Below are positions 6,765-14,862 of a stretch of 16,468 nt of DNA, one piece after another. How positions within the stretch are numbered: the stretch's first letter is position 1; the number at the start of each line of letters is the position of its first letter. Made by a program: the position numbers and the translations under genes. The stretch covers positions 1 through 16,468 of the forward strand of contig DATIFC010000151.1 in NCBI GenBank assembly GCA_035455445.1. Direction: 5' to 3'. The notes under the pieces were generated by a model that was given only the letters and a program-made list of their open reading frames with translations, made no database searches and was not told where the DNA came from. This DNA is from AC-32 sp035455445 (lineage in GTDB: Bacteria; Actinomycetota; Thermoleophilia; Gaiellales; Gaiellaceae).

Positions 6765-6782
6765 ACCGCGGCCTAGGCGGTC
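6764..6782. terminator. Inverted repeat between convergent genes, possible bidirectional terminator
   Basis: GACCGC (6764-6769) and GCGGTC (6777-6782) form a 6-bp stem with a 7-base loop, spanning the 8-bp gap between the convergent stop codons of the small membrane-protein gene and tadC. There is no U-tract on either side, so if it ends transcription it would do so inefficiently or without the classical mechanism. Confidence 0.35.
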
Positions 6783-7690
6783 GCGAGGTTGTGCATCAGG
6801 CCGAGCAGCGGCCCGCCGAGCGCGACGATCAGCAGCGCGGGCAGGATCAGGATCACGAGCGGGAAGAGAATCTTCGTCGGCGCCTTCTGCGCGCGCTCCT
6901 CCGCCAGGGCCCGGCGCCGCTTGCGCATGTCGACGGCCAGGTCGCGGAGGATCTTCCCGATCGAGACGCCGAGCGTCTGCCCCTGCAGGATCGCCTGCAC
7001 GAAGGCCCGCACCGAGGCGCTGTCCACGCGCCGGAGCATGTGCTGCAGCGCGTCCTCGATCGTCATGCCCATGTTCTGCTCCTGGAGCGCCAGCCTCAGC
7101 TCCTGGCCCAGCGGCCCCTCCACCCGCCGCGCGACGAGCTGCAGCGAGGAGGCGAAGCCGACGCCGGCCTCGACCGTGGTGACGAGCAGGTCGACTAGCT
7201 CCGGCATCTCCCGGTCGATCTCCTGGAGCCGGCGGGTCGCCTTCCGCTCGAGCACGAACTTCGGCAGCACCCAGCCGAGCCCGCCGAGCATCAGGATCCC
7301 GACGACCGCGCGGGCTCCGAGCGCACCGGCGTCGGCCAGCAGGACGAGCCACACGAACGGGACGATGACCGCGAGCGTGATCCGGTAGCCGAGGAACGTC
7401 GCGGGCTCGGTCGAGTAGTACCCGGCCGCGCGCAGCAGCGCCCGCAGCTTCGCCTCGTGCTCGGGGCTCAGATGCCGCAGCGCGAGCCCGCCGATGGCCC
7501 GCACCCCGCGCTCGACCACCTCCCTGATGCTCGGACGCTGCCTGGGGGCCGCCTCGACCCCCTCGAAGCCGTAGGCCGAGATCTGCGCGAGCGTCTCGCG
7601 CCGGCGCAGCAGGCCGAAGGCGACCGTGCGCGCCGCGGCCATGACCGCGATGCCGCTGAGGACGATGCCGAGAAGTAGCAGGATGACCAT
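6773..7690 (-). CDS. tadC: Tad pilus inner-membrane platform protein TadC (T2SSF family)
   Basis: A 305-residue platform protein, the last gene of the Tad operon. It has an N-terminal membrane helix (MVILLLLGIVLSGIAVMAAA) and a pair of helices near ITLAVIVPFVWLVLLADAGA and GARAVVGILMLGGLGWVLP. The cytoplasmic T2SSF domain contains EIDREMPELVDLLVTTVEAG and ILQGQTLGVSIGKILRDLA, and a final helix is in LFPLVILILPALLIVALGG. With TadB it forms the membrane base on which the TadA ATPase drives pilin assembly. The ATG at 7690 has AGGAG five bases upstream and lies 8 bp after the VWA-TadB stop. The open frame extends to 7831 only as an out-of-frame shadow. Order and size match actinobacterial tad loci. 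Confidence 0.93.
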   Translation of the reverse strand: MVILLLLGIVLSGIAVMAAARTVAFGLLRRRETLAQISAYGFEGVEAAPRQRPSIREVVERGVRAIGGLALRHLSPEHEAKLRALLRAAGYYSTEPATFLGYRITLAVIVPFVWLVLLADAGALGARAVVGILMLGGLGWVLPKFVLERKATRRLQEIDREMPELVDLLVTTVEAGVGFASSLQLVARRVEGPLGQELRLALQEQNMGMTIEDALQHMLRRVDSASVRAFVQAILQGQTLGVSIGKILRDLAVDMRKRRRALAEERAQKAPTKILFPLVILILPALLIVALGGPLLGLMHNLATA

Positions 7691-7698
7691 GTCCGCTC

Positions 7699-9555
7699 CT
7701 AGACCTTGATTTCGACGATTCGCTGAATGACGAGCGACCCGGACACGACCATGATCGTGGCCGCGACGAGCAGGATCTGACCGGTGTTCGTGTTCAGGAG
7801 CGGCTTCATGGCGTCCTCCTGGAGGAGCCACATGCCGAGCCCGACGACGACGGGCAGCGCGGTCAGGATCCAGCGCGCCAGCCGGCCCTGGGCCGTGAGC
7901 GTCCGCATCAGGCGCCGCAGGTCGGCGCGCTCGCGCAGGGTCTCGACCACGGTGTCGAGCACCTCCGCGGCGTTGCCGCCGGCCGTCCGCTGCAGCTCGG
8001 CCAGCAGCGCGACCTGATCGAGGTCACGGCTCGCCATCCGCTCGGAGACGCGACGGATCGACTCCTCGAGCGGAACCCCGAGGCGCTCGTCGGTCACGAC
8101 GCGCTGCAGCTCGCTCCGGGACGGCTCGTGGGCGTTCTCCACGACCACCGCCAGCGCGCCGCTGAAGCTGTGGCCGACGCGCAGCGCCGAGGCGAGCACC
8201 TGCAGGTTGGGCGCCAGCTGGTCGGCGAAGTCGTTCTGCACCTTGTGCAGCCGCGCCGAGACGTACGAGCGCGTCACCACGGGCGTCAGCAGCCCGAGGA
8301 TCGCGAAGACCGGCGAGATCAGTCCGAGCAGGAACATCGCCGCGATCGTCCCGGCGACCGTCAGGAGCAGGATCCGCGTCGCCGGCATCTCGATGCGGGC
8401 GACCTCGAGCTCCTCCTGGAACCTGGCGAGCCATCCCTCCCCGGCCCGCAGCCGCCTCGACAGCTGCGCCTGCAGCCGGCGCTCCCCGCGCCGCGCGTCC
8501 GCGCCGGGCGCGCCGCCGCCGGCGAAGTCGTCGATCCGGTCCACCAGCGCACGGCCGCGGGGCCGCACGAAGGCGATGATCACGACCGCGGCCAGCGCCG
8601 CGATGAACAGGCTGAGCAGGAAGCTCGCCCCGCCCGACAGCAGGAGCCGCGAGAAGAACGACCGGTGGAACGGCGCGAGCCCGGAGGGCGTCGGCGCCGT
8701 GTACTGCGTCTTCCCGCCACCCACGCCGCCGATCTCGACGTCGACCCGGACCTGCGAGTGCGGCCGCGCGTCCGAGCGGTAGCGGACGAGGTACTCGCCC
8801 GCGAGCCGCCGCGACAGCTCGGCGTAGATCGAGCGAAGGCGCTCGGCGGTCGGTGCGTCGGTGTACCCGCCACCGGTCTGCTGCGCGACGCGCTGCAGGG
8901 TCTGAGCGTCGAAGGCGCTCGAGCGCAGGCCGACGGTGAAGACGCGGACGTGCTGTGCCTTCGCCCGCGCCAGCACGCGCCGGACGTCCGCACGGCTGCC
9001 GAGGTCGGCGCCGTCCGAGAGGAGGACGATCGAGCCGGTCGAGAGCTTCGCGCGGTCGAGCATGACGAGCGAGCGGGCGAGCGCGTCGTAGATGCGCGTC
9101 CCGAACGCGACCTGCGGCTGTCTCGCGAGCGCGCGCCCGAGCTGCGCCGGATCCGAGGTCGGAGCCTGCAGCGCCCGGACGCGCCCGTTGAAGGCGACGA
9201 TGCCCACCTCCTCGTCGGTCTCGCGGTGCGAGAGGAAGGCGCGAGCCGCCGCCATCGCCGAATCGAGCGGCGCGCCCCGCATGCTGTCGCTGGCGTCGAT
9301 CGCGAGCACGACGCCGTAGTGGATCCCCGACGCCTGGACGGGCGTCACGGCAAGGTCGCGCACGCGGAGGCCGTTCTCGCGCACGACGACGGCGCCGGGT
9401 GCGACGGCCGTGCCGGGCGGGAGGTCGACGAGGTAGCCGCGGTCCGGGAACGGCAGCCGCCCGACGGGCGTCAGCTGGACGTCGGACGCGGCGGTCGCCG
9501 TCGTGGCCGTGGCGGCCGCGAGGGCGAGGACGAGAGTGAGGAGCGCCTTTCTCAC
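7699..9555 (-). CDS. tadB: Fusion of exported von Willebrand A domain and TadB platform protein
   Basis: A 618-residue protein about twice the usual TadB length. Residues 1-23 look like a signal peptide (MRKALLTLVLALAAATATTA, then small residues). Residues about 79-255 are a VWA domain with an intact MIDAS site: DASDS (D87, S89, S91), T153 in GTRIYDAL and D181 in LLSDGAD. A membrane helix at about 305-330 is followed by basic VRPRGRALVDR, so the VWA domain should face outside. Residues about 335-618 are TadB: membrane helices near 393-430, a cytoplasmic T2SSF domain (FADQLAPNLQVLASALRVGH; LLAELQRTAGGNAAEVLDTV) and terminal helices near 562-612. The GTG start overlaps the tadA stop (GTGA). The fusion is read through one continuous frame with no break. 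The VWA part may bind a ligand or an envelope protein; this is inference. Confidence 0.92.
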   Translation of the reverse strand: MRKALLTLVLALAAATATTATAASDVQLTPVGRLPFPDRGYLVDLPPGTAVAPGAVVVRENGLRVRDLAVTPVQASGIHYGVVLAIDASDSMRGAPLDSAMAAARAFLSHRETDEEVGIVAFNGRVRALQAPTSDPAQLGRALARQPQVAFGTRIYDALARSLVMLDRAKLSTGSIVLLSDGADLGSRADVRRVLARAKAQHVRVFTVGLRSSAFDAQTLQRVAQQTGGGYTDAPTAERLRSIYAELSRRLAGEYLVRYRSDARPHSQVRVDVEIGGVGGGKTQYTAPTPSGLAPFHRSFFSRLLLSGGASFLLSLFIAALAAVVIIAFVRPRGRALVDRIDDFAGGGAPGADARRGERRLQAQLSRRLRAGEGWLARFQEELEVARIEMPATRILLLTVAGTIAAMFLLGLISPVFAILGLLTPVVTRSYVSARLHKVQNDFADQLAPNLQVLASALRVGHSFSGALAVVVENAHEPSRSELQRVVTDERLGVPLEESIRRVSERMASRDLDQVALLAELQRTAGGNAAEVLDTVVETLRERADLRRLMRTLTAQGRLARWILTALPVVVGLGMWLLQEDAMKPLLNTNTGQILLVAATIMVVSGSLVIQRIVEIKV

Positions 9556-10904
9556 GGCCGGCCTCCCGGCCCGTACATGGCGGCCGCCGCCGTGCCGAAG
9601 AGGTCGGGCGGGAGCTCGATCCCGTGCCGCGCGAACTTGGGCAGGAACGCGGGCCGCAGCCCGGTCGGCCGGAGCTCGCCGACGACCGTGCGGTCGGCCT
9701 CGACCCGGTCGACGTGGAACTCGAACAGGTTCTGGAGGGTGATCGTGTCGCCCTCCATCCGCTGCACCTCGGCGATCGCGGTCACGTGGCGGGTGCCGTC
9801 GTCGAGCCGCTCGAGCTGCACGATCACGTCGAGCGCCGAGGAGACCTGCTGCCGGATCGCCTTCACCGGCAGGTCGAAGCCCGCCATCAGCACCATCGTC
9901 TCGAGGCGGCTCAGCGCGTCGCGCGTGGAGTTCGCGTGCACCGTGGACAGCGAGCCCTCGTGGCCCGTGTTCATCGCCTGGAGCATGTCGAGGGCCTCGG
10001 CGCCGCGGACCTCGCCGACGATGATCCGGTCGGGCCGCATGCGCAGGGCGTTGCGGACGAGGTCGCGGATCGTGATCTCGCCCTCGCCCTCGATGTTCTT
10101 CGGCCGCGACTCGAGCCGCAGCACGTGCTCCTGCGAGAGCTGGAGCTCGGCCGCGTCCTCGATCGTGATGATCCGGTCACCGCCCGGAACGGCCGCCGAG
10201 AGCGCGTTCAGGAGCGTCGTCTTGCCGGTGCCGGTTCCGCCCGAGATCAGCATGCTCAGGTCGGCGCGGACGCCGCGGGCGAGGAAGTCGGCCGCGGCGG
10301 CCGACAGCGTCCCGATCTGGACGAGCTCGTCCATCGCGAAGCGGTTCTGCGCGAACTTGCGGATCGTCAGCAGCGGCCCCGTCAGCGAGAGCGGCGGGAC
10401 GATCGCGTGGACGCGCGAGCCGTCGGGCAGGCGCGCCTCGACCATCGGCGACGACTCGTCGATCCGCCGCCCGATCTGGCCGACCATCTTCGTGATGATC
10501 CGCCGCAGGTGCGACTCGTCCGAGAAGCGCAGGTCGGTCAGCGAGAGCAGGCCGCGCCGCTCGATCCAGATCTCGTGCGGGCCGTTGACCATGATCTCGG
10601 AGATCGAGTCGTCCGGCAGGAGCCGCTCGAGCGGGCCGTAGCCGAAGATGTCGTCGGCGATCTCGGAGGCGATCTGCTCGCGGTCCTCGCGCGAGAGCCC
10701 GACCTCCTGCTGGAGCTGCGTGCGGATCTCGCCCACGACGCGGTCGCGGGCGGAGTCGCCGTCGGCGACCTCGAACAGGCGCGGGCCCAGCTCGCTGACG
10801 ATCGCGAGGTGGATGCGGTTCTTGACCTCCGCGAACGGGTCGGCGGTTCCCGTCCAGGCGGGGCCGTCGCCGTTCGTCCTGGAGAGTCGCTCGTGAAGCT
10901 CCAT
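9552..10904 (-). CDS. tadA: Tad pilus assembly ATPase TadA/CpaF
   Basis: A 450-residue secretion ATPase of the VirB11/PulE superfamily, CpaF branch, which powers Flp pilus assembly from the cytoplasmic face. An N-terminal domain contains FGYGPLERLLPDDSISEIMV. Walker A is GGTGTGKT (222-229), the Asp box is in TIEDAAELQLS, Walker B is in RPDRIIVGEVRGAEA (290-304), and the His box is GHEGSLSTVHAN (314-325). All catalytic motifs are intact. Two adjacent starts exist: GTG at 10907, overlapping the cpaE TGA as GTGA, and ATG at 10904, overlapping it by one base (TGATG). ATG is chosen for its 7-base spacing from GGGAG. The stop overlaps the GTG of the VWA-TadB gene. Confidence 0.95.
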   Translation of the reverse strand: MELHERLSRTNGDGPAWTGTADPFAEVKNRIHLAIVSELGPRLFEVADGDSARDRVVGEIRTQLQQEVGLSREDREQIASEIADDIFGYGPLERLLPDDSISEIMVNGPHEIWIERRGLLSLTDLRFSDESHLRRIITKMVGQIGRRIDESSPMVEARLPDGSRVHAIVPPLSLTGPLLTIRKFAQNRFAMDELVQIGTLSAAAADFLARGVRADLSMLISGGTGTGKTTLLNALSAAVPGGDRIITIEDAAELQLSQEHVLRLESRPKNIEGEGEITIRDLVRNALRMRPDRIIVGEVRGAEALDMLQAMNTGHEGSLSTVHANSTRDALSRLETMVLMAGFDLPVKAIRQQVSSALDVIVQLERLDDGTRHVTAIAEVQRMEGDTITLQNLFEFHVDRVEADRTVVGELRPTGLRPAFLPKFARHGIELPPDLFGTAAAAMYGPGGRP

Positions 10905-12103
10905 CACGCGGCTCCCTTCTTGAGAAGCGCCAGCCGCCGCTTCGGAGCCGGCTGAAGCGGCTGCAGGCGCGGGATCTTGCCGCCCGCGAGGTAGGTCTGC
11001 GCGAGCGACGTGAACGCGCGTGCGGCGGCCGAGTGCGGCTCCGCGGCCACGATCGTCCGGCCTTCGGTGATCGCGGTCGGGATCGCGCGGTCGCTCGGGA
11101 CGAGCACGTCCGGCCGGCGGCCCAGCAGCCGCTCGACGTCCGCCATCGAGATGCCCACGCTCGAGTCGGCCCGGTTCAGCACGAGCGTCACGTCGGACGG
11201 GTCGTAGCCCATCTGCGCGAGCGTCTCGAGGCCGATCTTCGTGTCCTTCAGCGAGAGCGCGTCGAGCATCCCGACGAGGCAGAGGTGCGAGGCCGCGTCG
11301 ATCGCCGCGATCACCTCGGGCGTGAACGCCGGCGGCGTGTCCACGATCACGAAGTCGTGCCGCGAGCGGAGCAGGTCGAAGACCGTCCGCAGGAAGCCGG
11401 GCGAGACCGTCGCAGCCTGGTCGGGCCGCACCGGCGCCAGCAGCGCCGAGGCGCCGGAGGAATGCCGCGCGAGGAAGCTCTCGATCTTGTCGACGTCGAG
11501 CGACCCGCCGGCGACGGCCAGGTTGTAGATCGTCTGCTCCGGCCGCAGCCCGAGCGCGAGCCCGACGTCGCCGAACTGCAGGTCGAGGTCGACGACGACC
11601 GGCGACGCGCCCGCGCCCGCCAGCGCTTCGGCCAGGTTGCAGGCGGTGAGCGTCTTGCCGGTGCCGCCCTTCGGCCCGAGCACCGCGATCATCGTCCCCG
11701 CCTTGGGCGAGGTCGTGCCGCGGCGGCGGACGAGCGCCTTCTCGAGCGCGAACGCCAGCTGGTCCCGCGACTGCGGCAGGGCGATCAGGTCGTCCGCGCC
11801 CGCCTCGAAGGCCCGCTCCATGAAGCCGTTCGGGCTGCCCGCGTAGATCACGACGACCGGCGGGCGGCTCTGCAGCTGGGTCTGCGCCGCCTTGATCAGC
11901 TCGAGCGCGCGGTCGCCGTCGGAGGCGCAGGCGACCAGCATCAGCTCGGCATCGGCGGCGTCCCCGAGCGGAAGCCGCCCGTGCTCGGCTCCGTTCAGGC
12001 GGGCCGACTGCACGCGCGTCCCGGCGGGAAGCGCCTCCTCGATCTCGGTGGCGTCGAGCCCGTCCTCGAGGACGAGCAGGACTTTCGCCTCGGAGCGGGT
12101 CAT
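10904..12103 (-). CDS. cpaE: Tad pilus localisation ATPase CpaE/TadZ
   Basis: A 399-residue MinD/ParA-superfamily ATPase of the CpaE/TadZ type, which places the Tad apparatus at its cell site. Residues about 1-128 form a receiver-like domain ending in AGADDLIALPQSRDQLAFAL. The aspartate normally phosphorylated in receivers is not seen at the end of its third strand (ELMLVACAS), so it is probably a pseudo-receiver. The ATPase follows: deviant Walker A GPKGGTGKT (143-151), VVVDLDLQFGDVG (169-181) and DFVIVDTPP (250-258). A basic proline-rich tail (PLQPAPKRRLALLKKGAA) ends the protein. The ATG at 12103 overlaps the cpaB stop as ATGA, and its own stop overlaps the start of tadA. Loss of the phosphorylation site is usual in this family. 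Confidence 0.93.
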   Translation of the reverse strand: MTRSEAKVLLVLEDGLDATEIEEALPAGTRVQSARLNGAEHGRLPLGDAADAELMLVACASDGDRALELIKAAQTQLQSRPPVVVIYAGSPNGFMERAFEAGADDLIALPQSRDQLAFALEKALVRRRGTTSPKAGTMIAVLGPKGGTGKTLTACNLAEALAGAGASPVVVDLDLQFGDVGLALGLRPEQTIYNLAVAGGSLDVDKIESFLARHSSGASALLAPVRPDQAATVSPGFLRTVFDLLRSRHDFVIVDTPPAFTPEVIAAIDAASHLCLVGMLDALSLKDTKIGLETLAQMGYDPSDVTLVLNRADSSVGISMADVERLLGRRPDVLVPSDRAIPTAITEGRTIVAAEPHSAAARAFTSLAQTYLAGGKIPRLQPLQPAPKRRLALLKKGAA

Positions 12104-12894
12104 CGACGGCCTCCCAGCGAGCGCAGCGCCGTCACGGGGCGCACGCCCAGCAGGAGGGTCTCGGCGGTGACGATGCGCGGCGGCGCCGACTTCGCGCCCG
12201 CGCTCGGCCTCAGCGAGAGCCAGACCTTGCCGTTCTCGGAGGCGAACGCGAGCTGCGCCGCCTGCTCGTCGTTCACCTGCAGGCTGACGTTCGTCGCCTT
12301 CGACCCCAGGCCGCCGCTGTTGCTGCCGATCGCGACGACGGGGATGCCCGACATGATCATCCGCAGCACCGGCCGCGCCTGGCCGCCGTTCGCGGGGGCG
12401 CCGTTGGGCCGAACCGGGATGACGTTGAAGGCCGCGTAGACGTCGACGCGGTTGCCGACCTCGAGCTCGCCGATCAACCCGTGCGCCGAGTCGAGCGGAA
12501 CCGAGATCACCCGCTCGCGGTCGGTCAGCGTCCCAGCCAGCGCCGTGGACGACGCGGAGAACGTGCCGGCCGTCAGCTGCGAGCCCTCGTAGACCTCGCT
12601 CGTCGCGACCTTGCCGGCGAGGCTGGCCGGGTCGCTGAACGCGCCCTCGCGCAGCTGGCTCTCGCGGATCGTCGTCGCGGTGAACATGCCCTTCGAGGCC
12701 ACGACGCTTCCGGGCGTGCCCTTCGGGATGTCCTGCCGGGCGATCAGGACCGTGACGGGCGTCGTCCCGGCCTGCAGGTGGTTCCGGTACTGGTTCAGGT
12801 AGACGAGGATCGCGATGCCCGCGAGCAGCGCGGCACCGACCGCGACGTACAGCGAGCCCCTCCTCGTCGAGATCAACCTCTGCGCGAACTCCAT
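12100..12894 (-). CDS. cpaB: Flp pilus assembly protein CpaB/RcpC (SAF domain)
   Basis: A 264-residue envelope protein with one N-terminal membrane anchor (LYVAVGAALLAGIAILVYL, 15-33) after a basic segment. An SAF domain follows at about 47-115 (VTVLIARQDIPKGTPGSVVA), then the RcpC/CpaB domain from about 120 (RERVISVPLDSAHGLIGELE, GNRVDVYAAFNV) to near 235. In Gram-negative Tad systems this protein works with the secretin. No secretin gene is in this locus, so here it probably acts in the cell wall or periplasm-like space. The ATG at 12894 has GGAGG eight bases upstream. It lies 21 bp after the TadG-like gene, and its stop overlaps the cpaE start as ATGA. Confidence 0.9.
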   Translation of the reverse strand: MEFAQRLISTRRGSLYVAVGAALLAGIAILVYLNQYRNHLQAGTTPVTVLIARQDIPKGTPGSVVASKGMFTATTIRESQLREGAFSDPASLAGKVATSEVYEGSQLTAGTFSASSTALAGTLTDRERVISVPLDSAHGLIGELEVGNRVDVYAAFNVIPVRPNGAPANGGQARPVLRMIMSGIPVVAIGSNSGGLGSKATNVSLQVNDEQAAQLAFASENGKVWLSLRPSAGAKSAPPRIVTAETLLLGVRPVTALRSLGGRR

Positions 12895-12915
12895 GTCAGC
12901 TACCTCCGATCGGTG

Positions 12916-14862
12916 TCACTTGACGAGTACGGGGATGCACGGCGTGAGGGCGAGCGGGTCGCAGTCCTCGGTCCCGCCGCTGTTCGGGTCCGGGGCCACG
13001 TACTTGATGAAGTGGCCCCAGATGGCGCCTTTCTTCACGTCGCCCGGCGGCGGCGCGTTCGTGGCGCACGTCGAGCCGGTCCAGCCGGTGACGTAGAAGG
13101 CGGCGAAGTTCGTCACGGGCACGGTGGTCGTGCCGCTGCCGTCGAGGGCCGAGAAGTCGGTGATCATCAGCTTGACGACGCGCGGGTCGCTGGCGACGTC
13201 GTAGTTCGGCCAGTTGTTCGCCGGGCAGGCCGCGAACCGCTCGTCCAGGCCCTGGAGCGTCGGACCGGCGGTGGTGCCGGTCTTCGTCGGGACGCAGTCG
13301 GCCGGCCCCGGCGGCGCCGACGGATCAGGGCAGTAGCCGGCGTCGTTGATCTGGTACGGGGTCTGGCAGCCGTTGACGATCGCGTTGCGGAACTCCGCGG
13401 CCCCCGGGCCGTCACAGGCGACCGCGGTCGTCCGGCTGCCGCCGGTGAGCCGCAGCATCGTCGTGGTGGCGCTGTTGGTCAGGTCGAGGCTCCCCTCGAG
13501 CCCGACGTCGAAGCCGATCGTGTGCGTGCCCGAGCTGAGCGTGTAGGGCGAGCCCGTGGTCGCGGTCGTCGACGAGAGCGCGAGCGACTTGACCGGTCCG
13601 GAGGAGTCCTCCGTGCCGCTGTAGATGCGCTGCACGTTGGTGAACGTCTGCTTGCTGCCGCCCTGGTAGCGCCACTCGAGCGTGACGTCGACCGGGCCGC
13701 CGTCGACGGGAACCGCGAAGCCGTAGCCCGTCGACCAGTAGCCGTTGGCCGCGTTCCACGTGAGCGGCAGGGTGACGTTTTTCAGGCCCGCCCCGTTAAG
13801 GATCGCGTTCGCGAGCAGCACCTTCGCCGGGTCGATCGCCGTCGTCGACTGCATCACGGCCTGGACGGACGCACCGCACGTCGTGCCCGGCGCCGCCACG
13901 TCTGCCGGCTGGAAGAACGGGCCCCCGCTCGGGGCGCAATTGGTCGTCGCCCAGACGCGCGACTTCGGGACGGTCGGCGTGCCGCCGGCGCCGACGCTCC
14001 TGATCGCGACGAGGCCGATCGACGGGGTGTTGTAGTCGTAACAGACGTAGCCGGGCCCGCCGATCCCGTTCGCAGCGGCGCACGGGCCGCTCTGGCCGCC
14101 GAGGCCGATCCGCACGCCGACCTTGACGTCGGCGGGAACCGCCACGGAGCCCGAGCCGCTCCAGTAGTTGATCCCGCCGGCCGCCGCGCCCTTGGTCAGC
14201 TCGAACGGCCCTGCCAGGAGCGTGCCACCGGCCGTCTCGTTGACGAAGGTCGCCGTGACGTGCTTCGGGTTGATGTCGGGAACCGCCAGCGGCAGCGAGC
14301 CGCTCATGATCGTCATCCGCTTGAGCTGGACGCGCGCGCGGGCGTTGATCGCGGGAACGACGGTCGACGGCGAGCCGGGCGCGACCGCGTCCAGGAGCGA
14401 GCCGAGGATGTAGGGCACGTTCGCCTCCGTCTGCTTGACGTCGAACATCAGGTGCGGCGTCTCGCACGGCCCCGCGGTCTCGGTGTCGTCGGCGCCCGGG
14501 CCGCCGACGGCGAAGGTCTTGCTGTTGAAGAGCGTCGTCACGCGCGGCGCGCCGCCCCCGATCTGGAAGTTGAAGACGCTCGATGTGTTGCCCGCGTACG
14601 CCGTCGCCGCGTTCTCGATGGTGGTGTCCGCGGCGCCGGAGACGCCCGGGTCCGGCGAGAAGCAGTCGCCGAAATGCCCGCCGCCGGCCAGCGCGGCCGC
14701 GTCGGCCTGCATCTGGAGGTGCCGCTTGTGCACGAACCAGTTGCCGACGTCGATCGCCAGCGCCATGACGAGGATCAGCACCGGCACGAGCAGGGCGAAG
14801 AGCACGAGGACGCCCCCGCGCTCGTCGGCGCCGTGAAGGCGGGTCGGGAGCGCGCGCCTCAT
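12916..14862 (-). CDS. tadG: Large Cys-rich TadG-like pilus-associated protein
   Basis: A 648-residue protein with the Tad_G N-terminus: a short basic lead, a membrane helix (VLVLFALLVPVLILVMALAI, 18-37), then DVGNWFVHKRHLQMQADAAA and LAGGG, the usual motif of TadG proteins. The remaining roughly 580 residues should be outside the membrane. They are rich in Gly, Thr, Ser and Pro and contain 14 cysteines, suggesting disulfides in an exported beta-rich domain. The segment RVVKLMITDFSALDGSG through FAAFYVTGWTGSTC looks like a conserved C-terminal module of actinobacterial Tad-domain proteins. No prepilin cleavage site is present (no Glu five residues after the Gly). The ATG at 14862 overlaps the tadE stop as ATGA; the open frame beyond it is a shadow of tadE. 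The exact role (minor pilin, tip or anchor) is unknown. Confidence 0.87.
   Translation of the reverse strand: MRRALPTRLHGADERGGVLVLFALLVPVLILVMALAIDVGNWFVHKRHLQMQADAAALAGGGHFGDCFSPDPGVSGAADTTIENAATAYAGNTSSVFNFQIGGGAPRVTTLFNSKTFAVGGPGADDTETAGPCETPHLMFDVKQTEANVPYILGSLLDAVAPGSPSTVVPAINARARVQLKRMTIMSGSLPLAVPDINPKHVTATFVNETAGGTLLAGPFELTKGAAAGGINYWSGSGSVAVPADVKVGVRIGLGGQSGPCAAANGIGGPGYVCYDYNTPSIGLVAIRSVGAGGTPTVPKSRVWATTNCAPSGGPFFQPADVAAPGTTCGASVQAVMQSTTAIDPAKVLLANAILNGAGLKNVTLPLTWNAANGYWSTGYGFAVPVDGGPVDVTLEWRYQGGSKQTFTNVQRIYSGTEDSSGPVKSLALSSTTATTGSPYTLSSGTHTIGFDVGLEGSLDLTNSATTTMLRLTGGSRTTAVACDGPGAAEFRNAIVNGCQTPYQINDAGYCPDPSAPPGPADCVPTKTGTTAGPTLQGLDERFAACPANNWPNYDVASDPRVVKLMITDFSALDGSGTTTVPVTNFAAFYVTGWTGSTCATNAPPPGDVKKGAIWGHFIKYVAPDPNSGGTEDCDPLALTPCIPVLVK

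Noticed and set aside
8128..10641. An 837-codon open frame on the plus strand across tadB and tadA
   Set aside because: It is an antisense shadow in GC-rich DNA: the translation is Arg/Asp/Gly low complexity, while the minus strand encodes intact VWA-TadB and TadA with all motifs.
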